64,000 bases of DNA from Rhodobacterales bacterium HKCCE4037 (GTDB taxonomy: Bacteria; Pseudomonadota; Alphaproteobacteria; Rhodobacterales; Rhodobacteraceae): contig WVSM01000006.1 in NCBI GenBank assembly GCA_015689645.1, forward strand, positions 62,001 to 126,000, written 5' to 3'. The notes below the pieces were generated by a model. The model was not told the DNA's origin and did no database searches. It saw only the letters and a program-made list of their open reading frames with translations. Of this stretch, positions 52,811 through 60,833 are shown in pieces. A program made the translations under genes and the position numbers. The first letter of the stretch is position 1; each line of letters begins with the position of its first letter.

Positions 52811-53679
52811 TAGAGCAGCCCGTGAAACCGCTCGGGGATTTGCACCGGCAGACCCTGTTCCCGGTTGCGCCGGTCCCGCGACGGTCGCGGTCGCGTGGCC
52901 GGTTCGCCACTGTCGGGCTCCACGGGGAATTCGGCCAACCCGATCGCGCGGGCCTCGGCCCAATCGAGCGTTTCGGTCAGACCCTCGTCGCCGATGGCGT
53001 TCAGCCGATCCTCCTGATGGCCCACGAAACTGCGATGCTGGTTGGTGCCGCCGCGCGCCTCCATCCGTTCCTGCGCCAGCGTTTCATCGGCCAGCGCGAG
53101 GTGGAACAGCACGAAATGCTCGGAGATCTTCACGTCGCGGTTCAGCAGGCGGTGTGCGCCGCCGGCCCAGTTCGACCAGCGGTTGATGACGAAGGGTTTC
53201 GAATAGCGGTCCGCGATGAAGCCCGATTGTCGCTGCCCGAGAATGGGCTTCGTGCGATCGACCGGGGCGGTTTCCTCGGGCGATTGCACCACGTCGCAGC
53301 CGAGCGCGAAGATGTAGCCGTGGTCGCCCAGTTCGAACATCGCGTCCGGCCAGTCCAGCCCGCTGTCGGGGTCGATGGCAACGTATTCGTCCACGTCGCC
53401 GCGGATCACGTATTCATAACGTTTGCGCAGCCGATTGGCGCGGCTCGACATTTTCTTGGCCATGAACCGGTCGTTCTTGATCCGGCGGCGCGGAGCATCG
53501 AGCAGTACCTCGGTGGTGATGCCGGTGAGGTCGACCTGCGGCTCCCAATCATCGCCGTCGATCACGACGTAGAGGTTGTCACGCCCGCCGACGATGGGGC
53601 CGTAATAGTCGATCCATTTCTGGAGGAAGTAATCCTCGTGTCGGACATGGGTCAGGGCGCAGGCGAAGTCCTTTTCCAT
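52810..53679 (-). CDS. Glycosyltransferase family 2-like protein
   Basis: A 289-residue protein resembling the Glyco_tranf_2_4 set: MEKDFACALTHVRHEDYFL, YVVIDGDDWEPQV and the DXD-like YVIRGDVDEYVAIDPDS near residue 92. A conserved later segment is FVLFHLALADETLAQERME. The C-terminal tail is rich in Arg and Pro. Its stop overlaps the GTG start of the next gene. A three-base gap separates it from the GT61-like gene upstream. Part of the putative surface-glycan operon. Confidence 0.82.
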   Translation of the reverse strand: MEKDFACALTHVRHEDYFLQKWIDYYGPIVGGRDNLYVVIDGDDWEPQVDLTGITTEVLLDAPRRRIKNDRFMAKKMSSRANRLRKRYEYVIRGDVDEYVAIDPDSGLDWPDAMFELGDHGYIFALGCDVVQSPEETAPVDRTKPILGQRQSGFIADRYSKPFVINRWSNWAGGAHRLLNRDVKISEHFVLFHLALADETLAQERMEARGGTNQHRSFVGHQEDRLNAIGDEGLTETLDWAEARAIGLAEFPVEPDSGEPATRPRPSRDRRNREQGLPVQIPERFHGLL

Positions 53680-53682
53680 CGC

Positions 53683-54834
53683 TCAGGCCTCACCGGCGAG
53701 GAATTGCAGGGGCGCCTCCATCCGCTCGGACATCTCGGAAACGGCCTTGTCGAGCTGCGCTTTCGTGGGGGCGCGCCATGCCGTGCCGGCGGGCAGGAAC
53801 CCGTCGGCGACCAGCGCCTTGCAGACTTTCGGCAGATCGAGCGTGGCGTGGGTTTCGCGCTTTTTCATCCGGCGTCCTTCGGGGTACCAGACGCCTTGCA
53901 GCGCCTCGATCCGGGTCGGCGCGCGGCCCTGCCAGCGCGTGAATTGGGCCATGTAATCCTCGATATTGTTCGTCGGGCCGCGGTTGAGGATGGCGACCTT
54001 GGTGTCGGGTCGCACGAGCATCGCGGCGAGATGCAGCGACGAGGCGTCGAGAGAAACGATCCGCCGGGCCGCCTTGTAGGCCGCGATCTGCGTGTCGAGC
54101 TCGTGGTTCTGGGGATGAAAGACGGTGTATCCAGCCTTTTCCATCCGCTCTTCGATCACTTCCTCCATCAGGACCGACCCGCGCTTCGACGGCAGTTTTG
54201 AGCGCGAGATGTAGAGGTCTTCTGGCCCTTCCGGCGCGATGTCCCGGCCGAGGTTGGCCTGCATGAAGGCGCGGTATTCCGGGCGGCCTTGGATCATCGT
54301 TTCGATGCCGAAGCCCGGTTCGGCAATGGCGAGGTTCTCGATGATGACGGGCGATTGCGGAACGCGGAATTGGATCTTGTCTTCGGTCAGGCCCATGGCC
54401 GCGAAGAAGGGCAATTGGTGCCTGTAATGGCGGCGTTCGTGGGTAAGCTGGTTTTTCGGGTAGAAAACGATCCCGTCGATATCTTCGAGCTGATCCAGAG
54501 CCCAGAGCCGAGAGGTCGTTTCGCACAGGAAGTGGCCGAAATGACCGTAGAAGAGGCCCCCGAACAGCCATCTGCCTTCGATCCGCTCAGGCTCTTGCTC
54601 GAGATCTGGAAACTCGGGCTCGATGGTGATCGGTCCGGACGCATAGCGCCAGCAATGCCCTTCCGGCAGGAACCGCCAGGTCTTGTCGAACAGTCCCGCC
54701 GCCCGTCGTGCGCCCCGGTCGCCCTCGGCGGCCCAGGGGATGAGCGTGACCTCCTCGTGCCAGACCGGAGGCTTGCCGATGGGGCGCTCGGGGTCGAAAT
54801 ACAGCGACAGGTCGATGGGCGTCTCGGCGTTCAT
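53683..54834 (-). CDS. Glycosyltransferase family 61-like protein (DUF563)
   Basis: A 383-residue protein with the layout of GT61/DUF563 enzymes. The central segment RWLFGGLFYGHFGHFLCETTSRLWAL reads as in the family (positions about 85-110), followed by KPNQL-like sequence and DLYISRSKLPSKRGSVLMEE. The late AARRIVSLDASSLHLAAML is the conserved nucleotide-sugar-binding region. The start ATG at 54834 shares one base with the stop of the upstream gene (TGATG), so translation is coupled. Acceptor unknown. Confidence 0.82.
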   Translation of the reverse strand: MNAETPIDLSLYFDPERPIGKPPVWHEEVTLIPWAAEGDRGARRAAGLFDKTWRFLPEGHCWRYASGPITIEPEFPDLEQEPERIEGRWLFGGLFYGHFGHFLCETTSRLWALDQLEDIDGIVFYPKNQLTHERRHYRHQLPFFAAMGLTEDKIQFRVPQSPVIIENLAIAEPGFGIETMIQGRPEYRAFMQANLGRDIAPEGPEDLYISRSKLPSKRGSVLMEEVIEERMEKAGYTVFHPQNHELDTQIAAYKAARRIVSLDASSLHLAAMLVRPDTKVAILNRGPTNNIEDYMAQFTRWQGRAPTRIEALQGVWYPEGRRMKKRETHATLDLPKVCKALVADGFLPAGTAWRAPTKAQLDKAVSEMSERMEAPLQFLAGEA

Positions 54835-55643
54835 CACTCCAGCGCGTCCTCGGGCACGATGCCGACCTCCTGGCACATGCGCCAGGCGTAGGAATTCTCA
54901 AGCGGCGGGTTCTTGCGCCACCAGGGCTTGGTGCCGTTGGTGTAAAGGTGGACCGAGACGGTGTTCTCGGTGAACCAGCCTTCCACGCGGCCGTGGGGGT
55001 CGTAGAAGATGTCGTTGAGCTGGAACGGCACCGGATAAAGGACCTCGGGCGCCATGGCGCGCTTGTGGTCCTTGGTCTGGCGCGCGAAATGGGTGAAGGC
55101 CTGCGGGCCAAAGGCGGTGCGCTCGGTCTTGTAGATGCGCACGGCGAGCGGGTCGTTGCCTTTCTGGCGGTCCATCCGCTTCTTCTGGCGGTCGTTCCAC
55201 CAGGGCGGGTAGTCGGGCAGGTTGTCGTAATAATCCAGCAGCAGGTCCATCAGCTCGCCCTCGCGCGGGATGCCGACGACGCCGCAGTTGAGCGCGCCGC
55301 GCATGCCGTGACCGGCGTAGATATGCTCCCATTCATCGGGGAAGGGCGCGTGGCAGAAGGCGTCGCAGTCGATCCAGATCGCACCGGTCTTCTGGATCAT
55401 CTTGTAGCGGAAGACGTTCGACAGGAAGCTGGCCGAGGTCGCCTCCACGATGTCCATGGGGATGTCCATGATCTCGGTCGCGGGCCGCACCTCCACGCCT
55501 TCGGGGGCATTGGTCACGTTGTCGGTGCAGTAGAGCGTCACCGGGTGGCCGTGGCGCAGGTGCGATTTCAGGCAGAGCTGATTGAGATATTGCAGGCGCT
55601 CGCCGATCCAGAGGGAGGCGACGGGGCGACGGTTGAGGTCCAT
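54834..55643 (-). CDS. Glycosyltransferase with DXD motif (GT32-like)
   Basis: A 269-residue protein resembling GT32/capsular transferases. It has SLWIGERLQYLNQLCLKSHLRHGH near the start and a DXD-like motif IWIDCDAFCHAPFP near residue 95. GVVGIPREGELMDLLLDYYDNL follows, and the C-terminal half carries VHLYTNGTKPWWRKN. It is the first gene of the leftward run 55643-50758, so promoter sequences should lie in 55644-55879. ATG 55643 is chosen by the family start; the frame stays open upstream to 55775 but without a ribosome site. Confidence 0.8.
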   Translation of the reverse strand: MDLNRRPVASLWIGERLQYLNQLCLKSHLRHGHPVTLYCTDNVTNAPEGVEVRPATEIMDIPMDIVEATSASFLSNVFRYKMIQKTGAIWIDCDAFCHAPFPDEWEHIYAGHGMRGALNCGVVGIPREGELMDLLLDYYDNLPDYPPWWNDRQKKRMDRQKGNDPLAVRIYKTERTAFGPQAFTHFARQTKDHKRAMAPEVLYPVPFQLNDIFYDPHGRVEGWFTENTVSVHLYTNGTKPWWRKNPPLENSYAWRMCQEVGIVPEDALE

Positions 55644-55769
55644 GATTTGGCCTTTGGTTTGCTGCTCGGGTTGGGCGGGGTTGCCCCCCGCACTTGGCTG
55701 GCCCTGTTTTCGCCGATCGGAGGCGTCATGGCAAAGGGTTTTGCTGGGGAGGGGGGGCGGGGTGGCGAT

Positions 55770-55841
55770 GCGCAAGCTTGCACAAGGGGGTTATGTCGTT
55801 GGTTTTGTTGGGAAAGGGGTGTGGTGTTAAGGGTTTGTTAG
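55770..55841 (+). repeat. Palindrome plus TTAA-N7-TTAG element, copy B
   Basis: GCGCAAGCTTGCAC (55770-55783), AA, 41 bases, TTAA (55827-55830), seven bases, TTAG (55838-55841). Spacing is identical to copy A at 34123-34194 although the 41-base spacer differs. It lies upstream of the leftward glycosyltransferase operon. Confidence 0.65.
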
Positions 55842-55879
55842 GGATTTGGGATTGGCCGCGCTGAAGGTGTCCAAGTGCG

Positions 55880-56680
55880 CTAAATGATGTGTGCCTTTAT
55901 TGATCCTAGGGAGAATTCAACGACGTGGGGCCTGTTCTCCAAAACGACATTGATCGGCAAAGCTGACCTTTTGATCTCCTCGGAAGGCCATTCTTCAACG
56001 CAGTCGCTACTTGGTTTAGGGAGCCTCCAACCCCAATTCTCCGACAGTGGCGTTTCAATATTTGCCGTTTGAGCCAGCCAAAGCCATTTCCCTTCGAGTT
56101 CCAGCGCTGTCCTTCCGGCAATCGGGTCTCCCCGCTTGCCAAGATGCAAGTCGAGTACGATCACTTCGACATCGGCATCATGCCTATCAGCCCATTCAAA
56201 CAAAGCTGAAGAACTACGCCCGTTTCGACTACGGGCTGCATGTTCGTGGAGCCGACGCAAAAGCCGCACAGTTTGTCCAACGTAGCAAGCATAACGATAC
56301 CCGTTGGTCGCAACCAAGCCATAGATCCAGAACGGGCGGTTCGAATTCTCTCGTAAAGCTTCTTCCCCGGGCAAAAAACCTATCCTCGTCCTCGTTGGAC
56401 GGTGCGTCAGCACATGCTGAGGCTTTTGCGCGAAATCTGATGTACCGCGGGGAACGTTTGCGCGCGATGGATCGAAATCCAACTTAACGCGAAACACATT
56501 GCCTTTGTAGATCCGCACGCCAATCTGGTGGCGGCCATCGGGGGATAGTTTGCTCACGCGCTTCATTGTCCAACCTTTGCTCAGAATGAGTGCAACAAGC
56601 GTCTCAACGTCCTTGATCTCGCCGCTGTCGATACGTGCTTGAAGTTCCGCTTTTTCAATTGTCTCCGTTCGTTTGGACAT
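55880..56680 (-). CDS. GIY-YIG-like nuclease-domain protein
   Basis: A 266-residue protein that I place tentatively in the GIY-YIG superfamily. Residues 118-145 read FWIYGLVATNGYRYACYVGQ and on to Arg142/143 and His145, matching the order Tyr (GIY), Tyr-Val-Gly (YIG) and Arg/His of the active site; Glu195 in ALELEGKWLW could be the metal ligand. Residues 1-70 resemble a small DNA-associated domain (RVSKLSPDGRHQIGVRIYKG). GC content is clearly below the neighbours, and hairpin repeats and junk DNA lie on one side, so acquisition is likely. No homing or restriction partner is seen. Confidence 0.55.
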   Translation of the reverse strand: MSKRTETIEKAELQARIDSGEIKDVETLVALILSKGWTMKRVSKLSPDGRHQIGVRIYKGNVFRVKLDFDPSRANVPRGTSDFAQKPQHVLTHRPTRTRIGFLPGEEALRENSNRPFWIYGLVATNGYRYACYVGQTVRLLRRLHEHAARSRNGRSSSALFEWADRHDADVEVIVLDLHLGKRGDPIAGRTALELEGKWLWLAQTANIETPLSENWGWRLPKPSSDCVEEWPSEEIKRSALPINVVLENRPHVVEFSLGSIKAHII

Positions 56681-57288
56681 GGTCGAATTAGGGCCTCATT
56701 TGAGTACAAATAAGTATGCACCTTCGGAGCGAGAAAGGCGCCTGCTGGCTCATCACGCAATATCCCGCACGTTGTACGAGTTTTTGATGGCCAGTTCGAT
56801 TGTTCCTTTTTTCAGATGCTGCAACGCACGCAGCGGGTTAACAGCGGCGGAGCCGCCCCGCTACCGCCGACCCGTCCCACCGGGTTCCCTCTCGGCATCT
56901 TTTGCCATGCAAAAGAGCCTGCCGGGCAATGGGCGATTTGGCCGCCGTTAGCGCTCCGTTCGTTCTGTTCGATGACTTGGCTGCCATAAAGTGTCAGAGA
57001 ATGACTGTTGGGTCGCCATCCCGCTGGGTCGGCGAAAGCGGGGCGGGGTTGTTGGTGGCGGGCGTTGTGCCACCGGGCTGAAGCCCGGTCTACAGATTGG
57101 TGGGTTGAGTCCACCCTACGGGTACCGAGACGGTGCTCCATGAATGTGCTCTCGCAGGTGCACGATGAATGTGCACCCTACGTGTTTCGGACGTAACGCC
57201 TCTGCTTGCGAAGGGACGTGATCCGGGGTTGTCTGTGATCCGAAAAGACACCGCCAGCCGGAACCGGCGGCGCGACAGGGAGAGGGAC
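56681..57288. other. Intergenic region (608 bases)
   Basis: No intact gene. At 56753-56866 (minus strand) there is an open fragment whose last 20 codons read LQHLKKGTIELAIKNSYNVR with a stop at 56753. It may be the remnant C terminus of a lost gene. Further right, 57073-57182, lie four tiny hairpin repeat units. Between 56867 and 57072 I see nothing definite. Confidence 0.5.
57073..57182. repeat. Left cluster of hairpin mini-repeats
   Basis: Four units of about 21-26 bases, each a stem-loop; three end in CTAC: CCGGGCTGAAGCCCGGTCTAC (57073), one with GGTGGGTTGAGTCCACCCTACG (57099), a degenerate unit (57132), and one with GGTGCACGATGAATGTGCAC ending CCTACG (57157-57182). A matching cluster is at 58469-58552. 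Confidence 0.75.
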
Positions 57289-58458
57289 ATGCGGGTATTC
57301 AACATGGGCGGGCAGCCTCCGGTGACGTTCGGGGCGGGGCGGCTGAGGAAGGTGCCGGAGCTGGTCGCGGCGATGGGCGGCGGGCCGGTGCTGATCGTGG
57401 CGGATGCGATGCTGGCGGAGCTGGGCGTGACGGAGCGTCTGACCAAGGGGCTGGCCAAGGCCGGGATCGCGCATGTGCTGGCCGCTGATGTGGCGGGGGA
57501 GCCGAAGCAGGCCTTGATCGATGCGCTCTGCGTGAAGGCACGGGAGAGCGACGCCAAGCTTATCATCGGCATGGGGGGCGGGGCGGCGATGGACGCGGCC
57601 AAGCTGGTCGCCGCCATTGCGAAATGCGGCGAGGCGGCGGAGGTGTTCGACCTGGCCGCGAAGCCTTTGCCGGCCGACCGTCTGCCCTCCATCGCCATTC
57701 CGACAACCGCCGGGACGGGATCGGAGGTCACGCGGACGTCGGTCGTGTCGCGGGCGGATGGCTCGAAAGGCTGGTTCTGGGGCGAGGAATTGTTGTTCAC
57801 GCAAGCGGTGCTGGACCCGGAATTGACCCTGAGCCTGCCGCCGCATCTGACGGCGTGGACGGGGATCGACGCGGTGGCCCATGCGCTGGAGGGCTCGACC
57901 GCGCGGACGACGAGCCCGGCGGGGCTGCTGTTCGGGCTGGAGGCGCTGCGCATCCTGCGGGAATACCTGCCGAAAGCCGTGGCCGATGGGTCGGACGTGG
58001 AAGTGCGCGGCAAGGTGCTGTGGGGGAGCATGGTGGCGGGCCTCGCGCTGCACAATTGCAATACGCATATGGGGCACAACATCAGCCACGCGATCGGCTC
58101 GCTGGCGCGGGTGCATCACGGGCTGGCGACGGGGCTGGGCCTCGAGGTCGCGATGCCGTGGCTGGTGGAGCGGCCCGAGGGGGCGGAGAATTATGCTTTG
58201 GCGGCGGAGGCTTTGGGCGGCGCGCGGGAGGCCTCGGCCTTGCCCGGCGCGCTGTCGGCGCTGATGCGGGAGTGCGGGATCGCGGCGGAGTTGCCGGCGG
58301 AATGTGCGGGGGTCGAGGTGGCGGCCTTGGCGGCGGCGATGAAGGACCCCGCGAATTTCGGCATGTCGCAGAACGCGGCCTGCAAGCCGTCGGTCGAGGG
58401 TCTCGACGAGATCGCCGGGATGGTGATGCGGTTGCCCGTGGCGGCGAAGGTGGCGTGA
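57289..58458 (+). CDS. Iron-containing alcohol dehydrogenase
   Basis: A 389-residue NAD-dependent dehydrogenase of the group III iron-type family. The coenzyme motif is LIIGMGGGAAMDAAKLVA and the first half of the metal region is IAIPTTAGTGSEVTRTSVV. The metal ligands are in DAVAHALEGSTA and NCNTHMGHNISHAIGSLAR (Asp and three His). The start ATG at 57289 follows GGGAGAGGGA; the longer frame from 57169 reads through the repeat cluster and is rejected. The gene is bounded on both sides by repeat clusters, like a small insertion. Alcohol substrate unknown. Confidence 0.9.
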   Translation: MRVFNMGGQPPVTFGAGRLRKVPELVAAMGGGPVLIVADAMLAELGVTERLTKGLAKAGIAHVLAADVAGEPKQALIDALCVKARESDAKLIIGMGGGAAMDAAKLVAAIAKCGEAAEVFDLAAKPLPADRLPSIAIPTTAGTGSEVTRTSVVSRADGSKGWFWGEELLFTQAVLDPELTLSLPPHLTAWTGIDAVAHALEGSTARTTSPAGLLFGLEALRILREYLPKAVADGSDVEVRGKVLWGSMVAGLALHNCNTHMGHNISHAIGSLARVHHGLATGLGLEVAMPWLVERPEGAENYALAAEALGGAREASALPGALSALMRECGIAAELPAECAGVEVAALAAAMKDPANFGMSQNAACKPSVEGLDEIAGMVMRLPVAAKVA

Positions 58459-58468
58459 GGCTGCGGTC

Positions 58469-58552
58469 CCGGGCCGAGGCCCGGTCTACGGGCGGCGGGG
58501 TGTGGCGGGATGAATGTGCCCTCAAAGGTGCACAATGAATGTGCACCCTACG
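58469..58552. repeat. Right cluster of hairpin mini-repeats
   Basis: Three units: CCGGGCCGAGGCCCGGTCTACG (58469-58490), a degenerate unit GGCGGGATGAATGTGCCCTC (58504-58523), and GGTGCACAATGAATGTGCAC ending CCTACG (58527-58552). Their order matches the left cluster, so each side may be one composite repeat. Confidence 0.75.
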
Positions 58553-60833
58553 TGAGTTGGGGGGTGATGTCGGTGTTTTCGGGGACGCCCTTGATCTCGA
58601 CAATCGAGAGGCCGCAGCGGAGGCGGACGGTTTCGCCGTTGCGCGTGACGACCGGCGGGGCGGGCCAGGCGCCGAGGTCGTAGCGCTGCTCGGCGGTCCA
58701 GCCGTCGATCACCGTGACGCCGCCGTAGGCGGGGCGGAAGGTCTTGGCGCCGGGTTCCGGCGTGATGTGGGTGACGCCCGCGCCGACGGTGACCTCGTGG
58801 TCGCCTTCGCCTAGCGTCAGGGTGTTGCGGCCCGGGCCGGTGTCGATGGTCGACGCGCCCTCGCCATCGTGGATCACGTCGTTGCCGTGCCCGCCGTAGA
58901 TGTGGTTGCGGCCCTTGTTGCCGTAGATCACGTCGTCGCCGGTGCCGCCGTCGAGCGTATCGCGGCCCGGCCCGCCGTGCAGCGTGTCGTTCCCGGCCTC
59001 GCCGTAGAAGGCGTGGCGGCGGTTGGCCTGCTTGGCCATGGCGATCATCGTGTCATTGCCCGCGCCGCCGTAGAAGGTGGCGGAGCCGTGTTTCGGCCCG
59101 ATCATGATGTCGTCGCCGCCGGAGCCGGTGACGTCGACCTCGACCCGCTCGGAGGTCTCGAACTCGATCGGGCTGTCGGGATGGGCGACGATGCGGATGC
59201 GCTTGCCTTCGGTCTGGGGGCCCTTTCCGGCGCCGTCCTCCTGCCGGGAGACGACGGTGGCGATGCGGATTTTCTCGATGTTCGCGGGGACATGGAGGAC
59301 ATAATCGTCGGGGCCGGCCATGTACCAGAGGGTATCCGTGCCGCCGTCCTTCTCCTCCACGATCTTCTCGGCATCGGCGCCGTAGGCCCAGTAATCGTTG
59401 TCGGCGCGGCCCCCGGCCAGAACGACGGAGCCGTCGACCGCCATCATCGCGTTGACGCCGTCAGCCGGGTTCTCGAACCCGCGCAGGTCGAGGCCGAGGT
59501 CGAGCGCGCCGCGGGTGAGTTCATCGCGGAGGGTGTCGAGGGGGGCGGTGGCGGCGATGTTGGTGGTCTCGCCGGGGTCGGCGACGAGGTCGTAGACGTG
59601 TTCCTCGCCATTCGGGTAGCGGAAGTAGCGGTACTGGCTGAAGCCGTCGACGGAGGGGCGGACGGACAGGGTGCCGAAGACGCAGGTGATGGGCGATTTG
59701 GAGCGGTCGTAGGTGCCGGTGCCTTCGATCAGCGGCAGGAGGGATTGGCCGGAGGTCCAGTCGGGACGCGGCGGGAGGTCTGCGAGGTCCATGATCGTCT
59801 TGGGCACATTGTGGAGCGAGACGGGGAGGTCGATTTCCTGCGGTTCGAGGTCCGCGTGCCAGAGGCCGAGGGGGACGTGGGCCGCCGAATCCCATTGGCT
59901 CATCTTGTGGAAGCTGTCGTGGTTGCCGAGGTTGAAGCCGTTGTCGCTGAGGAAAATGACGGTGGTGTTGGAGGCGAGCGGTGAGGCGCGGAGGGCGTCC
60001 ATGAAGCGACCGATCTCGTGATCGACGTGGGAGATGCAGGCGAAATAGGCGCGGACGACCTGCCGCCAGGCCTCGTCCCCGGCCTTCTCGGGCGTCCACT
60101 GGCCGTTGGCGATATAGGCGGCCTCGTAGACCGCGAAACCGGGCTGGGGGCCGAAGTAATCCTCGGGGCTGGCGATGGAGGGCCAGACGATCTCGGCCGG
60201 ATCATATTGCGCATAGAACCGGTCGGGTGCGACGAGGTTGTAGTGCGGGTGCTTGAAGCCGAGCTGGATCAGATGGCGCTTCGACGGATCGGCGCGGCCG
60301 AGGTGGTGGATGGCGTTCTGCGCGACCTGGTAGTCGAAGAAGGTGTGGTCGTATTCGCCCTTGTCGTTGGGGTGGTTCACGCCTTTGATGCCCGGACCGC
60401 GATCCAGGTAGGCGTGCACGCCCTTGCGGCGGCCTTCGTCGTTCGCCTCAGGCTCCTCGTGGAAGAGGATGCGGCGGTATTCCTCGGGCATTGGCTTGTA
60501 ATTGCTGTCCACCTTGCCGGTGGTGAAATTGTAGAAGCCCGCCCGGCGGAGATCGTATTGCCACGCTTTTTCAGGGGGATAGACGTCGCGCCAGAAGCGG
60601 TTGAGATCGACGAGGCCGGTTCGGAAGGGCGACAGGCCGGTGGCCAGTTCCGCGCGGCACGGCGCGCAGAGGGGCACGGTGGCGTAGGCGTTGGTGAAGC
60701 GCACGCCTTCAGCCATCAGGCGGTCGAGATGCGGCGTCTGGATCGGCAGGCCGAAGGTGTGACGCCATGTGAAGACGTCGATCATGTCATCGACCCAGAT
60801 GACGCAGATATTCCCGTCGCGCGGCAGGCTCAT
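58548..60833 (-). CDS. Sulfatase with C-terminal RTX calcium-binding repeats
   Basis: A 761-residue two-part protein. Residues 1-475 form a type I sulfatase of the arylsulfatase/choline-sulfatase type. The metal-binding Asp pair is VIWVDDMID, and Cys56 in PLCAPCRAELATG is in the CxPxR context for conversion to formylglycine. FLSDNGFNLGNHDSFHK provides further metal ligands. From about residue 585 it carries RTX-type nonapeptides (GGAGNDTMI, GEAGNDTLHGGPGRDTLDGG, GGHGNDVIHDG). There is no N-terminal signal peptide, so type I secretion is the likely export route. No T1SS genes are in the window. It overlaps the preceding gene by four bases (ATGA). Confidence 0.9.
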   Translation of the reverse strand: MSLPRDGNICVIWVDDMIDVFTWRHTFGLPIQTPHLDRLMAEGVRFTNAYATVPLCAPCRAELATGLSPFRTGLVDLNRFWRDVYPPEKAWQYDLRRAGFYNFTTGKVDSNYKPMPEEYRRILFHEEPEANDEGRRKGVHAYLDRGPGIKGVNHPNDKGEYDHTFFDYQVAQNAIHHLGRADPSKRHLIQLGFKHPHYNLVAPDRFYAQYDPAEIVWPSIASPEDYFGPQPGFAVYEAAYIANGQWTPEKAGDEAWRQVVRAYFACISHVDHEIGRFMDALRASPLASNTTVIFLSDNGFNLGNHDSFHKMSQWDSAAHVPLGLWHADLEPQEIDLPVSLHNVPKTIMDLADLPPRPDWTSGQSLLPLIEGTGTYDRSKSPITCVFGTLSVRPSVDGFSQYRYFRYPNGEEHVYDLVADPGETTNIAATAPLDTLRDELTRGALDLGLDLRGFENPADGVNAMMAVDGSVVLAGGRADNDYWAYGADAEKIVEEKDGGTDTLWYMAGPDDYVLHVPANIEKIRIATVVSRQEDGAGKGPQTEGKRIRIVAHPDSPIEFETSERVEVDVTGSGGDDIMIGPKHGSATFYGGAGNDTMIAMAKQANRRHAFYGEAGNDTLHGGPGRDTLDGGTGDDVIYGNKGRNHIYGGHGNDVIHDGEGASTIDTGPGRNTLTLGEGDHEVTVGAGVTHITPEPGAKTFRPAYGGVTVIDGWTAEQRYDLGAWPAPPVVTRNGETVRLRCGLSIVEIKGVPENTDITPQLT

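Noticed and set aside
57169-57288. Longer start for the iron-type alcohol dehydrogenase
   Set aside because: The extra 40 codons read through the hairpin repeat cluster; the family start and ribosome site are at 57289.
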